A stretch of DNA of 21,625 nt from Nitrospira sp. (lineage in GTDB: Bacteria > Nitrospirota > JACRHL01), in NCBI GenBank assembly GCA_026994095.1, contig JALWRU010000233.1, positions 1 to 21,625 of the forward strand. Reading direction: 5' to 3'. The notes below the pieces were generated by a model. That model was not told the DNA's origin. It ran no database searches and saw only the letters and a list, made by a program, of their open reading frames with translations. The translations under genes were made by a program, and so were the position numbers. Position 1 is the first letter of the stretch. Each line of letters starts with the position of its first letter. Below are positions 5,593-13,825 of this stretch, piece after piece.

Positions 5593-7992
5593 ATGGCCGC
5601 TGACGACAACACTTCTCCGCCAGAGATGGCCCCCAAAGAACCGGCAGCTACCCCGCCCAAGAAGCGCCGTTACTGGTTGTGGGCCCTGTCTGCCGTGACC
5701 GGTGTCGGGCTGGTGGCCGGTCTGGCCCTGACGGGATGGGTATTCATGCTGGCCCGCGACCTGCCCGATGTGTCGGGCCTCAACGAATACTCCCCCGGAT
5801 CGGTCACCCGTATCTACGATGTGCACAACCAGTTGGCCGGGGAGTACTACAGTGAACGGCGGGTCTATGTACGCCTGGAGCAGGTGCCCCAGTCGCTGAT
5901 TCAAGCGGTGTTATCAGTGGAAGATACCCGTTTTTACACCCACATGGGGGTCGATCCGGTCCGTATCGGCGGCGCGGTAATCGCCAACTTTGCCCGACGG
6001 GGACTTAGTCAGGGTGGCAGTACCATCACCCAGCAGTTGGCCCGTACCCTCTTTTTGTCGCGTAAAAAGACCTTTACCCGCAAGATCAAAGAGGCGCTGC
6101 TATCGCTCAGAATCGAGCAGGTGCTGACCAAAGACCGCATTTTAGAGCTGTATCTCAATGAGATTTACTTCGGTAACGGTGCCTACGGGGTGCAGGCGGC
6201 GGCACAGGCCTATTTTGGCAAGGATGTGGCTGAGATCAACCTGCCTGAATCGGCCTTTATGGCCGGCCTGCCCAAGGCCCCCAGTCGCTATACCCCGTAC
6301 CGCAACCCCAAAGACACCAAAAACCGTCAAGGGGTGGTGCTTAGGCGCATGGTAGACGCCGGAGTGATCGACTGGAACGAGTATCAGGCTGCCTACGCTG
6401 CGGATATGACCTTCAAGCGGCCCCATCAGGTGTCCCGTCAAGCCCCTTATTTTATGGAAGAAATCCGCAAACACCTGTCCCGTACTTACGGGGTAGAGGC
6501 GGTCTATCAGGGCGGGCTGTCGGTCTACACCACGCTGGATACCTCATTACAGGTGGCAGCGGAGAAGGCCGTCAAGCGAGGCCTTCGGGCACTGGACAAG
6601 CGGCAGGGCTGGCGCGGGCCGGTGGGCCATTTGACCGACGAGGAGTTTGCCACCCGCAAAAACAAGGCCCCCCGCGCCCGTATTCGTACCGAACTGACCC
6701 GAGGCCACATTTACGAAGGGGTGGTGCTGGAGGTCGGGGACGACATTCGTGTGCTGGTGGAGGGCCACGAGGCCCTGATCCGCCCGGAAGATATGGCCTG
6801 GGCCCGCCGCCGCCTAAACGGCCCGGACCTGAAAAAAGACCGCAAGATCTACCATAAATTTGTCCCTGGTAACCACATTGCGGTAGGCGATGTGATCCAC
6901 GTGGGCATCAAGTCGATCACGCCGCTGGCCTACACACTGGAGCAGTTGCCCATTGCCCAGGCGGCGGTGGTTGCGCTGGACCCGCTCACCGGCGAGATTC
7001 GCGCGCTGGTGGGCGGCTACGACTTCAGTCTGAGCCAGTTCAACCGGGCGCTCATGGCCCGCCGCCAGCCGGGATCGGCGTTTAAACCGCTGGTCTATGG
7101 GGCCGCCTTTGACAAAGGATACTCTCCGGCCAGTCTGGTGATGGATACACCGTTGGTATTCCACGACAGCACCACCAAGATCACCTGGAAACCGGAAAAC
7201 TACGAAAAGGAATTTTTTGGCCCCACCACCCTGCGGGAAGGGCTGGTCCATTCGCGTAACGTGGCCTCGATCAAGCTGTTACGCCAGTTGGGCATCCGCC
7301 CGGTAGTGGCGTTCACGCGCCGTCTGGGCATCACCAGCAATCTGGCCGAAGACCTGTCATTGGCGCTGGGGTCTTCCAGCATCAACGTGCTGGAGTTGTC
7401 GCGGGCCTACGCGGTATTTGCCTCTGGCGGTATGCGTGCCGACCCCTACACCATCCGACGGGTGGTAGACCGCCTGGGCAACGTGCTGGAGGCGACCGAA
7501 CCCAAGGTGCAGCGGGTGATCTCTGAGGAGACCGCCTATCAGGTGATGACCGTGCTGGAGGATGTCATCCGCCGGGGCACCGGGCGCAAGGCCAGGCAGC
7601 TCAAGGCCCATCTGGGCGGCAAGACCGGCACCACCAACAACTTTACCGACGCCTGGTTCATGGGCAGTAGCGCCAATTTGACCCTGGGGGTATGGGTCGG
7701 CATGGACGACCACACCACCCTGGGCGATAAAGAGACCGGCGCGCGGGCGGCACTGCCCATCTGGATTGATGTAATGCGGGCGGCCTTGAAAGAGCTTCCG
7801 GACGTGCCGTTTAACATCCCCAAGGGGATTGTTTACGTAAAGGTAGACCCGACCACCGGCATGCGTGCCGCCGAGGGTAGCAAGGGGGTGCTGGAGGTGT
7901 TTGACCGGCACCACAAACCGCAGGCTGTCAGCCGTGCGCAGACCAGTCTCGCAGACTTTGTGGCATTGGACATGGGCGCCGGTGGGAGTTAA
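5593..7992 (+). CDS. mrcA: Penicillin-binding protein 1A (bifunctional glycosyltransferase/transpeptidase)
   Basis: This 799-residue class A PBP polymerises and cross-links peptidoglycan at the outer face of the inner membrane. A short proline-rich cytoplasmic tail is followed by one transmembrane anchor (about residues 27-52). The GT51 domain carries SVEDTRFYTHMGVD with catalytic E110, GGSTITQQLAR, RKIKEALLS and LYLNEIYFGNGAYGV. A linker with an OB-like insert, as in PBP1A proteins, occupies roughly residues 370-450. The transpeptidase domain has the nucleophile S495 and K498 in GSAFK, the SxN triad S554-R-N556, and K677-T-G in the KTGTT motif, so both activities look intact. The ATG has only a weak ribosome site. 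The next gene, lipA, starts 12 bases after the stop, so this is probably the first gene of the long plus-strand run. Confidence 0.95.
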   Translation: MAADDNTSPPEMAPKEPAATPPKKRRYWLWALSAVTGVGLVAGLALTGWVFMLARDLPDVSGLNEYSPGSVTRIYDVHNQLAGEYYSERRVYVRLEQVPQSLIQAVLSVEDTRFYTHMGVDPVRIGGAVIANFARRGLSQGGSTITQQLARTLFLSRKKTFTRKIKEALLSLRIEQVLTKDRILELYLNEIYFGNGAYGVQAAAQAYFGKDVAEINLPESAFMAGLPKAPSRYTPYRNPKDTKNRQGVVLRRMVDAGVIDWNEYQAAYAADMTFKRPHQVSRQAPYFMEEIRKHLSRTYGVEAVYQGGLSVYTTLDTSLQVAAEKAVKRGLRALDKRQGWRGPVGHLTDEEFATRKNKAPRARIRTELTRGHIYEGVVLEVGDDIRVLVEGHEALIRPEDMAWARRRLNGPDLKKDRKIYHKFVPGNHIAVGDVIHVGIKSITPLAYTLEQLPIAQAAVVALDPLTGEIRALVGGYDFSLSQFNRALMARRQPGSAFKPLVYGAAFDKGYSPASLVMDTPLVFHDSTTKITWKPENYEKEFFGPTTLREGLVHSRNVASIKLLRQLGIRPVVAFTRRLGITSNLAEDLSLALGSSSINVLELSRAYAVFASGGMRADPYTIRRVVDRLGNVLEATEPKVQRVISEETAYQVMTVLEDVIRRGTGRKARQLKAHLGGKTGTTNNFTDAWFMGSSANLTLGVWVGMDDHTTLGDKETGARAALPIWIDVMRAALKELPDVPFNIPKGIVYVKVDPTTGMRAAEGSKGVLEVFDRHHKPQAVSRAQTSLADFVALDMGAGGS

Positions 7993-8003
7993 ACTTACCG
8001 GCT

Positions 8004-8918
8004 ATGGTTTTTTCCCCAACATCCGCCCGGTTGGCTGAGTTTCCCGGTGAGCGATTGCCCGCCTGGGTGACCGCTAAAAAGGCCCCCGTCGGGGCCGGTT
8101 TCCGGCTCAAATCCCGCCTGCGTCAGGCCCGCCTGACGACCGTGTGTGAAGAGGCCCGTTGCCCCAATCTGGCCGACTGTTTCGGTCACGGCGTGGCCAC
8201 CTTTATGCTGCTCGGCTCGGTCTGTACCCGCACCTGCGGGTTCTGTGCGGTGGCTCAGGGCACCCCTCAGCCGGTGGATGTCGATGAACCGGCCCGCATT
8301 GTGGAAGCGGCGCGGTCGATGGGCCTGCGTCATGTGGTCGTGACCTCGGTAGACCGGGACGATCTGGCGGACGGCGGCAGCGATCAGTTTGTAGCAGTTA
8401 TAGAGCAGCTTCGACAGGCGTTGCCCGCTGTCACCGTAGAGGTCTTGACCCCGGATTTTGGTGGCGATCTGGCGGCAGTGCGGGCCATCTGTGATGCCAC
8501 CCCGGCGGTCTATAACCACAATCTGGAGACGGTGCCGCGGCTGTATGACGTGGCCCGCAAAGGGGCGTCTTATACCGGCTCTCTGGCGCATTTGCGGCAG
8601 GTGGCCGACTACGCCCCTGAGATCGTCACCAAGTCGGGTGTCATGGTGGGGTTGGGTGAACGTGATGATGAGTTACATGAGGTATTTGCCGATCTGGCGG
8701 ACAGCGGCGTACAGGTGCTGACCATCGGTCAGTACCTGCGGCCCGGTCGCAAGCAATTGCCGGTGGACCGTTATGTCACGCCCGACGGCTTCTCCCAACT
8801 GCGTAAGATGGCGATGGAGATGGGCTTTCGACAGGTGGTGGCAGGCCCTTTGGTGCGCAGTTCGTTTCATGCGGGTGACACCTTCAATTCCCTTGGTATG
8901 CAAGAGGTGGTGCGGTGA
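8004..8918 (+). CDS. lipA: Lipoyl synthase (radical SAM)
   Basis: This 304-residue enzyme inserts two sulfurs into protein-bound octanoyl groups to make lipoate on pyruvate dehydrogenase E2, 2-oxoglutarate dehydrogenase E2 and GcvH. The auxiliary cluster ligands are C48, C53 and C59 (CEEARCPNLADC). The radical SAM cluster ligands are C74, C78 and C81 (CTRTCGFC). The C-terminal RSSFHA supplies the serine ligand of the auxiliary cluster. SVDRDDLADGG and GLGERDDE are typical internal blocks. No lipB, the octanoyltransferase partner often adjacent, is in the window. The stop overlaps the next gene's GTG by four bases (GTGA). Confidence 0.97.
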   Translation: MVFSPTSARLAEFPGERLPAWVTAKKAPVGAGFRLKSRLRQARLTTVCEEARCPNLADCFGHGVATFMLLGSVCTRTCGFCAVAQGTPQPVDVDEPARIVEAARSMGLRHVVVTSVDRDDLADGGSDQFVAVIEQLRQALPAVTVEVLTPDFGGDLAAVRAICDATPAVYNHNLETVPRLYDVARKGASYTGSLAHLRQVADYAPEIVTKSGVMVGLGERDDELHEVFADLADSGVQVLTIGQYLRPGRKQLPVDRYVTPDGFSQLRKMAMEMGFRQVVAGPLVRSSFHAGDTFNSLGMQEVVR

Positions 8919-10123
8919 GTGACGGCAAGCAGAGTTCCGGTTCCGGCAGTCTGGGCGGGCATGAGTTTCGTCGTATCCAGCGGCTGCCACCCTATGTGTT
9001 CGCCGCCGTCAACGAGCTTAAAATGGCGGCTCGCCACCGGGGTGAAGACATCATCGATTTTGGCATGGGCAACCCGGATCAGCCGACCCCCCAGCACATT
9101 GTCGACAAGCTGTGTGAAGCGGCTCAGGACCAGCGTAACCACCGCTACTCCATGTCGCGCGGCATTCCGGGCCTCAGGCGGGCGGTGTGCGCCTTCTACA
9201 AACGCAAGTTCAATGTAGAGTTGGACCCGGAGTCGGAGGCGGTGGTCACCATCGGCTCCAAGGAGGGCCTGTCGAGCCTTGCGCTGGCCATCACCAGCCC
9301 CGGCGACGCGGTGTTGGCCCCCAATCCGTCCTATCCGATCCACCCCTATGGCTTCATCATCGCCGGGGCCGATATCCGCCACGTGCCGGTACGACCGGAT
9401 CTGGACTATTTTGAAGAGCTGACCAAGGCGGTGCGCGACTGCTGGCCGCCGCCCAAGGTGCTGCTGGTGAACTTCCCGTCCAACCCCACCGCGCAGGTGG
9501 TGGATTTGCCGTTCTATCAGAAGGTGGTCGATTTCGCCCGCGAGCACAACATTCTGGTGGTGTCGGATCTGGCCTACGCGGAGATTACCTTTGACGGCTA
9601 CGAAGCGCCGTCGATCCTGCAGGTGCCGGGGGCCAAGGATGTAGCGGTGGAGTTCTACTCCCTGTCGAAGACCTACAACATGCCCGGTTGGCGGGTCGGT
9701 TTTATGCTGGGCAACCCGGAGATGGTCGGTGCCCTGTCACGCATCAAGTCCTATCTGGACTACGGCATGTTCCAGCCCATCCAGATTGCCGCTACCGCTG
9801 CGTTAAACGGCCCGCAGGAGTGTGTGCGCGAGATCTGCGACATGTATCAGGCCCGCAGGGACACACTGGTGCGGGGTATGGCGCGGGCCGGGTGGCACAT
9901 CGACTCGCCTAAAGCGAGCATGTTTGTGTGGGCGCAGATCCCGGACAAATACCGCGAGATGGGTTCGCTGGAGTTCTCCAAATTCCTGTTAAAAGAGGCC
10001 AAGGTGGCGGTCAGCCCCGGGGTCGGATTTGGTGAATACGGCGACGACTGCGTGCGTATCGCACTGGTAGAGAACGAGCACCGTATTCGGCAGGCGGTGG
10101 CGGGCATCCGCAAGGTACTGTAG
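8915..10123 (+). CDS. alaC: Alanine aminotransferase of the AlaC type (class I/II PLP aminotransferase)
   Basis: This 402-residue PLP enzyme very likely transfers an amino group from glutamate to pyruvate to make alanine, as AlaC (YfdZ) does. The fold-type I motifs are clear: DFGMGNPDQPTP near residue 48, NFPSNPT for substrate and PLP contact, SDLAYAEITF with the PLP aspartate, and SLSKTYNMPGWRVG with the Schiff-base lysine K252. The conserved ENEHRIRQA ends the protein. It starts with GTG overlapping the lipA stop. Its place directly before hom, thrC and lysC fits a role in amino acid synthesis from pyruvate and aspartate. Side activity on other 2-oxo acids cannot be excluded. A T7 run and a small CGTCA/TGACG inverted repeat follow the stop. 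Confidence 0.88.
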   Translation: MSDGKQSSGSGSLGGHEFRRIQRLPPYVFAAVNELKMAARHRGEDIIDFGMGNPDQPTPQHIVDKLCEAAQDQRNHRYSMSRGIPGLRRAVCAFYKRKFNVELDPESEAVVTIGSKEGLSSLALAITSPGDAVLAPNPSYPIHPYGFIIAGADIRHVPVRPDLDYFEELTKAVRDCWPPPKVLLVNFPSNPTAQVVDLPFYQKVVDFAREHNILVVSDLAYAEITFDGYEAPSILQVPGAKDVAVEFYSLSKTYNMPGWRVGFMLGNPEMVGALSRIKSYLDYGMFQPIQIAATAALNGPQECVREICDMYQARRDTLVRGMARAGWHIDSPKASMFVWAQIPDKYREMGSLEFSKFLLKEAKVAVSPGVGFGEYGDDCVRIALVENEHRIRQAVAGIRKVL

Positions 10124-10171
10124 TTTTTTTCGTCATTTTTGACGGCATTGTAGAGGGGCTGGACAGGGCAC

Positions 10172-11485
10172 ATGGCGCAGGCAATCCACATTGGTGTGAT
10201 CGGGGCGGGGACCGTTGGTGGCGGGGTGGTTTCCATTCTGCAAGGCAACTGCGGGCTGATTGAGCAACGGCTCGGAGTGCCCATGCAGTTGCGCCGGGTA
10301 GCCGACAGCAATCCGGCCACGCTGGCGGCCTTGGGCCTGCCGGAGGGGGTTGCCACCCATGACGGATTCGCGGTGGTGAACGACCCGGATGTGCATGTGG
10401 TGGTGGAGTTGGTGGGCGGCGACGGCATTGCCAGGGAACTGACATTGGCCGCCTTTGCCGCGGGCAAACACGTGGTCACCGCCAACAAGGCGTTGGTGGC
10501 CACCCACGGCGAAGAACTGTTCAGCGCCGCCAACAAGGCCGGTGTGCAGTATATGTTCGAGGCTGCAGTGGGCGGCGGCATCCCCATCCTCCGGGCCATG
10601 CGCGAGAGTTTTACCGGCGACCGGATTGAGTCCATGCTGGGCATCATCAACGGGACCGCCAACTACATCCTGACCCGCATGACCGACAACGGCGAGGCGT
10701 TCGGCCCGGTATTGGCCGACGCCCAGGCGCTGGGCTACGCGGAGGCCGACCCGACCTACGATATTGACGGTATCGATACGGCCCACAAGCTGGCGTTGCT
10801 GGTGGGCATGGCCTTTGGCGGGCAGGTGGGGCTGGACGACATCCACACCGAGGGCATCCGTGGCATTGAGCCGGTGGATCTGGACTACGCCAAGGCGTTT
10901 GGCTGCAAGGTCAAACTGCTGGCCATCGCCAAGGCCCACCAGGACGGTTCGATCGAAGCGCGGGTGCATCCGACCATGGTGGATCAGTCCCGCTTGATCG
11001 CGCAGGTGGACGGGGTGTTCAACGCGGTGGCAGTGACCGGCGACCGGGTGGGGGAGACCCTCTTTTACGGCCAGGGTGCCGGGGCCATGGCTACCGGCAG
11101 TGCGGTGGTGGGCGATCTGGTGGCGGTGGCGCGGGACATCCGTACCGGCAGCCGTGACCGGGTGCCGCCCATGGCTTTTCAGGCCGACCAGCGTTCGCCT
11201 TTGACCATCCGCCCCATGGCGCAGATCGAGAGTCTCTACTACCTGCGGCTGACGGTGGTGGATGAGCCGGGGGTGCTGGCCGATATCAGCGGGTTGTTTG
11301 GCCAGCACCAGATCAGCATTGCGCGGGTCATTCAGGAGGGGCAGTCCAGCGAGTCGGTTGCGCTGGTCATTATGACCCACCGGGCCAGAGAGCAGAACCT
11401 GCGTCAGGCGCTGGCAGAGATTGAAGCGCTCAACTGTGTAACGGCACCGACTACGGTGATCCGTGTGGAGTCCGACGATGCCTAA
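10172..11485 (+). CDS. hom: Homoserine dehydrogenase with C-terminal ACT domain
   Basis: This 437-residue monofunctional enzyme reduces aspartate semialdehyde to homoserine, the branch point towards threonine and methionine. The N-terminal Rossmann motif is GVIGAGTVGGGV (residues 8-19). NKALVA and EAAVGGGIPIL follow in the nucleotide domain. The catalytic domain has NGTANYIL and AEADPTYDIDGIDTAHKL, which contains the conserved acidic and lysine residues. The C-terminal ACT domain (LTVVDEPGVLADISGLFG) suggests feedback control, most likely by threonine. Not being fused to aspartokinase, it differs from the ThrA/MetL type. The ATG lies 48 bases after alaC. The end overlaps thrC by eight bases. 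Confidence 0.96.
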   Translation: MAQAIHIGVIGAGTVGGGVVSILQGNCGLIEQRLGVPMQLRRVADSNPATLAALGLPEGVATHDGFAVVNDPDVHVVVELVGGDGIARELTLAAFAAGKHVVTANKALVATHGEELFSAANKAGVQYMFEAAVGGGIPILRAMRESFTGDRIESMLGIINGTANYILTRMTDNGEAFGPVLADAQALGYAEADPTYDIDGIDTAHKLALLVGMAFGGQVGLDDIHTEGIRGIEPVDLDYAKAFGCKVKLLAIAKAHQDGSIEARVHPTMVDQSRLIAQVDGVFNAVAVTGDRVGETLFYGQGAGAMATGSAVVGDLVAVARDIRTGSRDRVPPMAFQADQRSPLTIRPMAQIESLYYLRLTVVDEPGVLADISGLFGQHQISIARVIQEGQSSESVALVIMTHRAREQNLRQALAEIEALNCVTAPTTVIRVESDDA

Positions 11486-12539
11486 GGTATGGCACGGCCT
11501 GATCCGTGAATACAAAGATTTTTTGCCAGTAACAGACAAGACCCCGGTGGTGACATTGCAGGAGGGTAATACCCCCCTCATTCCCACCCGCCGCCTGAAC
11601 ATGGCCATCAACCCGGACATTGAGATCTATCTCAAGTATGACGGTGCCAATCCTACCGGCTCCTTTAAGGACCGGGGCATGACCATGGCGGTGTCGAAGG
11701 CCAAGGAGCAGGGGGCCAAATCGATCATCTGCGCCTCCACCGGCAATACCTCGGCCGCTGCGGCGGCCTATGGTGCCAGCGCCGGCATGGAGGTGTTTGT
11801 ACTGATCCCGGACGGTAAAATTGCCCTGGGCAAACTGGCGCAGGCCATGGCCTATGGCGCGCAGGTATTGCAGATCCACGGCAATTTTGACGAAGCGCTG
11901 ACGCTCGTCACCGAGATCTCGGCAGGCTTTCCCATCACGCTGGTGAACTCGGTCAACCCGTTCCGCATCGAGGGCCAGAAAACCGCCGCCTTTGAGGTCA
12001 TCGACCAACTCGGTTTTGCCCCGGATTATCACTTTTTGCCAGTCGGTAACGCGGGCAACATCACCGCCTACTGGAAGGGTTATCAGGAGTATCTGGCAGC
12101 CGGAAAGTCGCGCAAGACACCGCGCATGATGGGCTGGCAGGCGGCAGGCTCCGCACCGATTGTGCTGGACCAGATCGTGGAGAACCCGTCCACCGTGGCC
12201 ACCGCCATCCGCATTGGCAACCCGGCCAGCTGGAAGGGGGCGGTCGCCGCCCGCGACGAGTCGGGCGGGAAGATCGACAGCGTCACCGATGAGGAGATTC
12301 TAGCGGCCTATCGCATGATCGCTTCGCTGGAAGGGGTGTTCTGTGAACCGGCTTCGGCGGCCAGTGTGGCGGGGCTGATCAAGAGCAACAAGGCGGGTCT
12401 GTTCAACCCGGGTGACAAGATCGTCTGCACCCTCACCGGTCACGGTTTGAAGGACGCCGATGTGGCCCTGTCGGTGATCGACACCCCGCAAACGGTAGAC
12501 GCCAAACTGCCCTCGGTGCTCAAGGCGCTTGGCTTTTAG
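11478..12539 (+). CDS. thrC: Threonine synthase
   Basis: This 353-residue PLP enzyme converts O-phosphohomoserine to threonine. The PLP lysine is K64 in NPTGSFKDRGM. STGNTSAAAAAYG binds the PLP phosphate side and PVGNAGNITAYWKGYQ is another family block. Length fits the short, Bacillus-like threonine synthases. I chose the ATG at 11478 because GGAG lies seven bases before it and it gives the usual N-terminus. The frame is open to a GTG at 11463. Translation is probably coupled to hom through the eight-base overlap. No homoserine kinase (thrB) is next to it, so that step must be encoded elsewhere. Confidence 0.95.
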   Translation: MPKVWHGLIREYKDFLPVTDKTPVVTLQEGNTPLIPTRRLNMAINPDIEIYLKYDGANPTGSFKDRGMTMAVSKAKEQGAKSIICASTGNTSAAAAAYGASAGMEVFVLIPDGKIALGKLAQAMAYGAQVLQIHGNFDEALTLVTEISAGFPITLVNSVNPFRIEGQKTAAFEVIDQLGFAPDYHFLPVGNAGNITAYWKGYQEYLAAGKSRKTPRMMGWQAAGSAPIVLDQIVENPSTVATAIRIGNPASWKGAVAARDESGGKIDSVTDEEILAAYRMIASLEGVFCEPASAASVAGLIKSNKAGLFNPGDKIVCTLTGHGLKDADVALSVIDTPQTVDAKLPSVLKALGF

Positions 12540-12595
12540 CGCCCGTTCCGATTGGTGCGCGGATGCCTCAGGGCATGTTTAAGGATGTGTAGTCC

Positions 12596-13825
12596 GTGTT
12601 AATTGTGCAAAAATATGGCGGAACTTCGGTGGGCGATGTGGATCGCATCCACCATGTGGCCGAGCGGGTCAAGGCGGCTGCGGCCACCGGCGATCAGTTG
12701 GTGGTGGTGGTTTCGGCCATGGCCGGGGAGACCGACCGTTTGACCGGGTTGGCCGAGGCGATGTCCCACAACCCGTCGGCCCGCGAGATGGACCTTCTCT
12801 TGTCCAGCGGCGAGCGGGTGACCATTGCCCTGTTGGCCATGGCCCTGACCGGGGCCGGTGTGCCTGCGCAGGCCTTTACCGGGCGGCAGGTGGGGATTGA
12901 GACCAGCGCCGTGCATACCCGCGCCCGTATTGAGCGGATCTCTGGTGCGCGGCTTAAAAAGGCCCTGTCGGAGGGCGTGGTGCCGGTGGTGGCCGGTTTT
13001 CAGGGGGTCAACGCCCACTCGGACGTGACCACGCTGGGGCGCGGCGGTTCTGACTTGACGGCGGTGGCGGTGGCGGCGGCTATCGGTGCCGATCGGTGTG
13101 ACATCTATACCGATGTGGACGGCATCTACACTGCCGATCCGCGCATCGTCACCAGCGCCCGCAAGCTGGAGCGGGTGGCGTTTGAAGAGCTGCGGGAGCT
13201 GGCCAGCCTGGGAGCCAAGGTATTGCAGACCCGTTCGGTACTGTTTGCCATGCGCCACGGGGTGCCGCTACAGGTGCTCAATAGTTTTAACGACCGGCCG
13301 GGAACGCTGGTGACCGAAGAGGATGTGGCCATGGAGCAGGAAGCGGTTTCCGGGGTAACCTATGATCGGAATCAGGCCAAAGTGACCGTGGCCGACCTGC
13401 CGGACCATCCGGGGGTGGCCTCGCGCCTGTTTGAGACCCTGTCGAAGGCCGACGTGCTGGTCGACATGATTATTCAGAACGTCAGCCGTGAGGGGGCCAC
13501 CGATATTTCGTTCACGGTGCCCCGTGGTGATCTGGAGCGGGTCAAGGCAGCGGTTTCGGCCATGGAGCTGGAGGGGGAGCCGCTTCAGATCGAAGTAGAT
13601 GCCGAGATCGCTAAAATCAGCGTGGTGGGCGTGGGCATGCGCTCCCACAGCGGGGTCGCCACCCGCATGTTTTCAACCCTGGCCGAGCGGGAGATCAACA
13701 TCAAGATGATCAGCACTTCTGAAATCAAGATCTCCTGTGTGATCGACGACATATACACCGAGTTGGCCATCCGTTCCCTGCACGACGCCTTTGCGCTGGG
13801 TGCAACCGACGGAGATACGCCGTGA
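12596..13825 (+). CDS. lysC: Aspartokinase (monofunctional, two ACT domains)
   Basis: This 409-residue kinase phosphorylates aspartate, the first step towards lysine, threonine and methionine. The kinase domain (about 1-240) has VQKYGGTSVGD at the start, SSGERVTIALLAMAL, TTLGRGGSDLTAVA and IYTDVDGIYTADPR. Two ACT domains follow (about 262-330 and 340-405), with LPDHPGVASRLF and GVGMRSHSGVATRMF, the usual site of lysine/threonine feedback control. GTG start, with AAGGA ten bases upstream. The 56-base gap after thrC holds only a five-base-pair hairpin and no riboswitch-size leader. The family often makes a second short subunit from an internal start, and a candidate is described separately. The stop overlaps the next gene as GTGA. 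Confidence 0.96.
   Translation: MLIVQKYGGTSVGDVDRIHHVAERVKAAAATGDQLVVVVSAMAGETDRLTGLAEAMSHNPSAREMDLLLSSGERVTIALLAMALTGAGVPAQAFTGRQVGIETSAVHTRARIERISGARLKKALSEGVVPVVAGFQGVNAHSDVTTLGRGGSDLTAVAVAAAIGADRCDIYTDVDGIYTADPRIVTSARKLERVAFEELRELASLGAKVLQTRSVLFAMRHGVPLQVLNSFNDRPGTLVTEEDVAMEQEAVSGVTYDRNQAKVTVADLPDHPGVASRLFETLSKADVLVDMIIQNVSREGATDISFTVPRGDLERVKAAVSAMELEGEPLQIEVDAEIAKISVVGVGMRSHSGVATRMFSTLAEREINIKMISTSEIKISCVIDDIYTELAIRSLHDAFALGATDGDTP
13331..13825 (+). other. lysC: Possible internal start producing an aspartokinase beta (regulatory) subunit
   Basis: In frame with lysC, ATG codon 246 is preceded by AGAGGA seven bases upstream. It would give a 164-residue protein holding just the two ACT domains. 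Alpha2beta2 aspartokinases of Bacillus and Corynebacterium make such a subunit from an in-frame start at about this position. This is an inference from position and ribosome site only. Confidence 0.42.

Noticed and set aside
10121..10144. T7 run plus CGTCA-TTTT-TGACG inverted repeat between alaC and hom, and a TTGACG that could be a -35.
   Set aside because: The T run precedes the hairpin on the plus strand and on the other strand the hairpin is followed by As, so it is not a terminator on either strand. No -10 lies at the right distance from TTGACG.
10133..11620. 495-codon open frame on the minus strand opposite hom, and similar long antisense frames at 14236-15123, 18632-19459 and 7357-7914.
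   Set aside because: They lie opposite genes with clear family motifs, show no recognisable domains and have basic, histidine/glutamine-rich compositions typical of the complement of G+C-rich coding DNA.
12540..12595. Possible attenuator or lysine riboswitch before lysC (hairpin ATGCC-TCAG-GGCAT at 12563-12576).
   Set aside because: The gap is only 56 bases, far too short for a lysine riboswitch, and there is no T run or leader peptide.
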